Positions 59,783 through 64,000 of a stretch of 64,000 nucleotides of DNA are shown one piece after another. The stretch is from NCBI GenBank assembly GCA_036346375.1, contig CM070520.1:47573854-47637853 (forward strand). Direction: 5' to 3'. The translations under genes were made by a program, and so were the position numbers. This stretch comes from Guadua angustifolia. Lineage: Eukaryota > Streptophyta > Magnoliopsida > Poales > Poaceae. How positions within the stretch are numbered: position 1 is the stretch's first letter; each line of letters begins with the position of its first letter. A model generated the notes under the pieces. The model made no database searches and had not been told where the DNA came from. It saw only the letters and a list, made by a program, of their open reading frames with translations.

Positions 59783-61510
59783 TCAAACAACATTTGAATG
59801 ATCAATTATATTCAGTTCATTTCTCAATTTTGAGAATCTTGCCTCATCAAGTGGTTTAGTAAAAATATCAGCCAATTGGTCCTCAGTTCTTACATAACTA
59901 AGCATAATATCTCCTTTAGTAACATGATCACGAATAAAGTGATATCTGATTTCAATATGCTTAGTTCTAGAATGTTGGACCGGATTGTTTGCTATTTTTA
60001 CTACACTTTCATTAACACACAACAGAGGCACATTATCAAATTTTATCCCAAAATCCAGAAATATTTGTTTGATGAATAGAATTTGAGCACAACAACTGCC
60101 TGCAGCCACATATTCGGCTTCGGCAATGGAAAGTGCTACAGAATTTTGCTTTTTAGAGCACCAAGACACTAAAGATCTTCCAAGCAAATGACAACCCCTT
60201 GAGGTGCTCTTACGATCAATTTTGCAACCGGCATAATCAGAATCTGAATAGCCGAGAAGCTCAAATGGAGCACCCTTAGGGTACCATAAACCAATACTAG
60301 AAGTAAACTTAAGATATCTAAATATTCTTTTTACAGCACTTAAGTGAACTTCTTTAGGTGCAGCCTGAAATCTAGCACACATACAAACACTAAATATGAT
60401 GTCAGGCCTAGATGCTGTCAAGTACAGTAATGAGCCAATCATAGATCTAAAGAGCTTTTGGTCAACAGACTTACCTCCCACATCTTGATCAAGATGTGTG
60501 TTTGTTGCCATGGGAGTCTTAATTGGCTTGCATTCTTCCATTTTGAAGCGCTTGAGGAGGTCCTTGGTGTACTTCTCTTGTGAGATGAATGTTCCTTCCT
60601 TCAATTGCTTAACTTGAAATCCAAGGAAGAATGTCAGCTCTCCAATCATGGACATCTCGAATTCCCTGGCCATCATGTCACCAAATTCCTTGCAAAGCGA
60701 ATCATTAGTACATCCAAAAATGATATCATCTACATAGATTTGATAAATTATTAATGTTCCATTAATGTCTTTTAGAAACAATGTTGGATCAACATTCCCA
60801 ATTTTGAAGTTCTTATTTATTAGAAAGTCTCTAAGACGTTCATACCAAGCTCTAGGAGCTTGTTTTAGGCCATAGAGAGCTTTAGATAGTTTGTAAACAT
60901 GATTAGACAAGTTTGAATCTTCAAAACCAAGTGGTTGCTTAACATAAACAGTTTCATCAATGAATCCATTAAGAAATGCGCTATCCACATCCATTTGAAA
61001 AAGAGTGATATTAAAATGAGTAGCAAAGGCAAAAAGAAACTGAATAGTTTCAAGACGTACCACTGGGGCATATGTCTCTCCATAGTCCAGTCCTTCCACT
61101 TGAGTGAAACCTTGAGCTACAAGTCTAGCTTTATTCCTTATTACCACTCCATTTTCATCTTGCTTGTTTCGGAACACCCATGTTGTACCAATAACATTGT
61201 GATCCATTGGCCATTCTATTAAGCTCCAGATTTTGTTTCTTTCAAAATTGTTGAGCTCTTCTTCCGTAGCTATTATCCAGTCAGCATCTTCTAGAGCTTC
61301 TTCCACTGTTTTAGGTTCAATACAAGAGACAAAGGAGTAATGTTCACAAAAAGAAGCTTGTCTAGAACGAGTTTGGACACCCTTACTGATTTCACCGATG
61401 ATTAGGTCAGAGGGGTGATCCTTAGCAATGGTATGGTGACTTTTGATGATGACTGGTCGTTCTTGATCCTTTTCTTCCTCTTCTTCTTGGGTTCCATCAT
61501 GTGGTACCAT
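59783..61510 (-). pseudogene. Sirevirus reverse transcriptase and RNase H
   Basis: An open frame of 575 residues. RT: NKIWSLIEWPMDHNVIGTTW, KARLVAQGFTQVEGLDYGET, MDVDSAFLNGFI, ALYGLKQAPRAWYERL and the catalytic YVDDIIFG (about 60738-60715). RNase H: YSDSDYAGCKIDRKSTS, EAEYVAAGSCCAQ, and the closing EDQLADIFTKPLDEARFSKL. Catalytic aspartates of both domains are present (YVDD; the DSD of the RNase H block). The frame itself is uninterrupted, but the polyprotein upstream is broken, so it cannot be made as a whole. Confidence 0.95.
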
Positions 61511-61532
61511 TGATTAGAAGAATAACCTAGCA

Positions 61533-62324
61533 TCATGTGACTTTAGAAGAATAACCTAGCATGATGCTTGTATCACATCTAGTTTGAAATTTACCTAAAT
61601 GAGTTCTCTTTTTATAGATGTAAACTTTGCATCCAAATATACGAAAGTATGATATATTGGGTCTTCTACCTACCAACAATTCATAAGGAGTTTTCTTAAG
61701 TAGTCTATGAAGATAAAGTCGATTAATAGCATGGCAAGTAGTATTAATAGCTTCAGCCCAGAAAGCATCAGAAGTATCATATTCATCTAGCATAGACTTA
61801 GCCATTTCAATTAATGCTCTATTCTTTCTTTCAACCACACCATTTTGTTGTAGAGTATAGGTGGCTGAAAGTTCATGCTTGATTCCAAGTTCATCACAGT
61901 ATTCAATAATATTTATGTTGACAAACTCAGATCCATTGTCACTTCTTATTTTCTTGATGGGACAATCAAATTCATTTTGGGCCCTTTTTGCAAAAGTTTT
62001 GAAAAAAATTTCAACTTCACTTTTATTTGGCAAAAAGAACACCCAAGTAAATCTTGAGAAATCATCAACTATGACTAAACAATATGAGTTACCACCAATG
62101 CTAGCATATGAAGTGGGGCCAAAAACATCCATATGCAACAGCTCAAGTGGTCTAGTGGTGGACATGATACTTTTAGACGGATGAGAATTAGCTACTTACT
62201 TGCCTTCTTGACAAGCACTACATAGCATATTCTTTTCAAATTTAACATCCTTTAGACCAACCACTAGCTCATTTTTGAAAAGCTTTTTGAGATTAGACAT
62301 ACCTACATGCCCAAGACGCCTATG
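61533..62324 (-). pseudogene. Sirevirus integrase with zinc-binding N-terminus
   Basis: The zinc-binding part lies at about 62320-62200 (HRRLGHVGMSNL, CSACQEGK) and is separated from the core by a stop near 62198. The core (62165-61533) keeps the D,D,E residues: HMDVFGP, RSDNGSEF and NGVVERKN. It ends LGYSSKVT and a stop at a 20-bp duplication (ttagaagaataacctagcat at 61514-61533 and 61543-61562) that breaks the frame to RT. Confidence 0.92.
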
Positions 62325-62750
62325 CTAAAGCCATCCAAGAGAGACTTTAGCTAATAGGCAAGTCGAGATGCAAGAGGAGTTAGATTTGAAATCAACTAAA
62401 TAGAGATTTTGAAATCTGAAACCTTTGAAAATAAGTTTTTCATTTTTGTCAAACACAGTTACCCCATCAGATGAGAAGTTACAATGGAATCCAAGATCAC
62501 ATAACTGAGCAACAGACAATAGATTGAAATTCATAGAGTCAACAAGAAGGACATTATCAATAGAGTGATCATTTGATATAGCAATCTTACCAAGACCTTT
62601 TACCTTTCTTTTGCTATTATCTCCAAAAGTGATCTTGTGACTTGGATCACTTTCTCCTTCAATTGTGGTGAACATTCTTGAGGTTCCGGTCATATGTTGG
62701 GTGCATCCACTGTCAATCACCCAATGCCGGCCTCCACTCTTGTAGTTCAC
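62325..62750 (-). pseudogene. Sirevirus aspartic protease and pre-integrase region
   Basis: The protease active site reads WVIDSGCTQHM (DSG) at about 62718-62690. Then TFGDNSKRKVKGLGKI and NFNLLSVAQLCDLGF, typical of Copia protease/pre-integrase. The frame stops at 62325 (WL then stop), where the GAG-pre-integrase motif would continue with a Trp-type codon. Confidence 0.92.
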
Positions 62751-62758
62751 CTACAAGT

Positions 62759-64000
62759 TCATTTCTTGACTTTAGGTACCCAAATGCTTTTGGGTCCTTT
62801 GATGTTAGTTTCAATAACCTTAGGTCTAAAAGGATTTAGCAACATAGCTTTAGGTACCAAAACAGCCTTAAGTTTCTTATCAAGATTTGAGGGACCTACA
62901 TATTTTACATTCATTTTGCCCCTAAAATTCTTAAACAGTATATAATGGGCATCCACCATACAACCCCTTTTAGCATGAGATACATTTGCAAGATAGCAAT
63001 TTTTAGATTCATGATTTGATTTATGACAGTAATAGCATTGAGTGCTTTTCTTGACAAAAATCTGTTTGGATTTGATCAATCCATTTTGCTTAGGCAAATT
63101 GTTAGGTTTATACCCTAAACCCTTTTTGCCTAAGTTGGATTTCTGTTCAACAAGAATTTTGTCAAGAGTTGCACTGCCCAGAAAGCATTTTTCTAGACCT
63201 TTATCAAATCTGGTTATCTTGACTTTTAGTTCTTCATTTTTAGTCTTAAGCTCTTTAGCACAGGAAGCATATTTGCAATTTTCATCACAGGGATTAGAAG
63301 AACTAGAGATCTTAGATTCATCTCTAAGCAAGTCACACGAAATTGATGCATCACATACCAAGACATGTTTAGACTTGTTGACTAGCATTTCATTTTCAAT
63401 TTCTAGATCATAATGTTTATTCTGCAAATCTTCATAATTCTTGACAAGCAAAGCATGACTCAAGACTAGATCATTATAAATTTGCACAGATTTTTCATGT
63501 TCATGAGTAAGCTTAACATACTTGTCTTTTAGCAACTCTTGGTCATTAGTCAAGCTAGCAATAGTCTTCTTAAGAGCTCTTGTTGAAGTTGTTTTAACAT
63601 GCAAAGCATTATTTAACTCTTCAACTATTTCAACTAGCTCATCATAAGTAGGAGAGTCACTGACCTTTTTCTCATCATTTTTTGCCATTAGACATAGAGG
63701 AAATGAAGGTGGTGGTGGAGTCGACTCTTCTAAGGCAAGGCTAGCTAGCCCTTTTGACCTTGTGTCTTCCTCATCAGAGGATTATTCTTCACTTGTACTG
63801 TCCTCATCAGTGATCCATTCTCCTATATGAGCTTCTCCTTTTCCTTTCTTTGAGTATTTCTTGGAGAAGCTTTTCTTAAAGTGCTTCTTCTTAGATTTGT
63901 CATGAGTCTTCTCATCATCTTCATCATCTTTACCTTTGTACTTGGTCTTCTTCTTACTTTTGTTAGGGCACCGAGCAGCTATGTGACCCTTTTCATTGCA
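62759..64000 (-). pseudogene. Sirevirus gag, C-terminal part (runs off the window)
   Basis: At the right edge the - frame starts CNEKGHIAARCPNKSKKK, the end of a CCHC zinc knuckle that binds RNA, followed by Lys-rich and acidic stretches. A TAA lies near 63783. The frame then continues through a Pro-rich stretch and, from 63688, MAKNDEKKVSDSPTYDELVE, a long coiled-coil segment, and a second knuckle CYYCHKSNHESKNC (about 63020-62980). The capsid domain is beyond the window. Confidence 0.9.

Larger units (their letters stand above)
45768..64000 (-). mobile_element. Sirevirus (Opie/Ji-type Copia element), 3' LTR to gag, left half of the element
   Basis: Element order on the - strand, from the right window edge: gag with zinc knuckle, protease, integrase, RT/RNase H (59783), spacer, envelope-like ORF (48287-54504), 3' untranslated region, PPT, LTR (45768-47550). 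The gag-pol phrases and the extra ORF after pol are typical of the Sirevirus genus. The 5' LTR lies beyond the window. A solo LTR and a Helitron are inserted, and all ORFs carry stops. The five bases gtgtt at 45763-45767 should be repeated right of the outer LTR. Confidence 0.9.

Overview
The window comes from a nuclear plant genome, almost certainly a grass. Nearly all of it is transposable-element (TE) sequence, nested several layers deep. The evidence for a grass is a Sirevirus of the Opie/Ji type, a CACTA element with dense subterminal repeats, rolling-circle Helitrons that carry host gene pieces, Tourist- and hAT-type MITEs, and AT-rich intergenic DNA broken by GC-rich 5' gene ends. I found no complete host gene, no RNA gene, no CRISPR array and no bacterial operon. 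Host-derived coding sequence is present only as fragments: COP9 signalosome subunit 5, an otubain-like ubiquitin protease, hexokinase, probably glutaredoxin, and some pieces I could not name.

Layout. Positions 1-7643: 3' part of an autonomous-type Helitron on the + strand, with a broken RepHel gene (1-2487), an unassigned exon fragment, a second CACTA-type end (5185) and a hairpin plus CTAG terminus at 7643. Positions 9059-22177: a non-autonomous hAT element with an 8-bp target duplication, split by a 12.2-kb CACTA element (9109-21289) that has matching TIRs and a TTA target duplication. The CACTA element holds broken TNP2 and TNPA genes and a captured CSN5 fragment. Positions 22186-26500: AT-rich DNA with old tandem repeats. 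Positions 26600-28706: an otubain pseudogene with a hAT MITE in its 5' region. Positions 29484-35708: a hAT transposase fragment cut by a 5.5-kb Copia element (30130-35650).

Positions 35700-41930: small elements and fragments (a SINE-like head, a 1-kb hAT element, a Tourist MITE, a LINE C-terminus, a possible Helitron end). Positions 41933-45767: a degraded long LTR. Inserted in it, or next to it, is a Sirevirus on the - strand from 45768 past the right edge of the window: 3' LTR, envelope-like ORF, spacer, pol and part of gag. A 3.4-kb solo LTR (49657-53059) splits the envelope-like ORF. A 3.9-kb Helitron (54994-58896) carrying hexokinase and glutaredoxin pieces splits the pol-to-env spacer.

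How the genes work together. The only functional units are TE modules: RepHel for rolling-circle transposition; TNP2 with TNPA for CACTA cut-and-paste; and gag, protease, integrase, reverse transcriptase and RNase H for the two Copia-superfamily elements. All show stops or frameshifts, so nothing here looks autonomous now. Boundaries with target duplications were read directly from the sequence. Family names rest on motif recognition without database searches.
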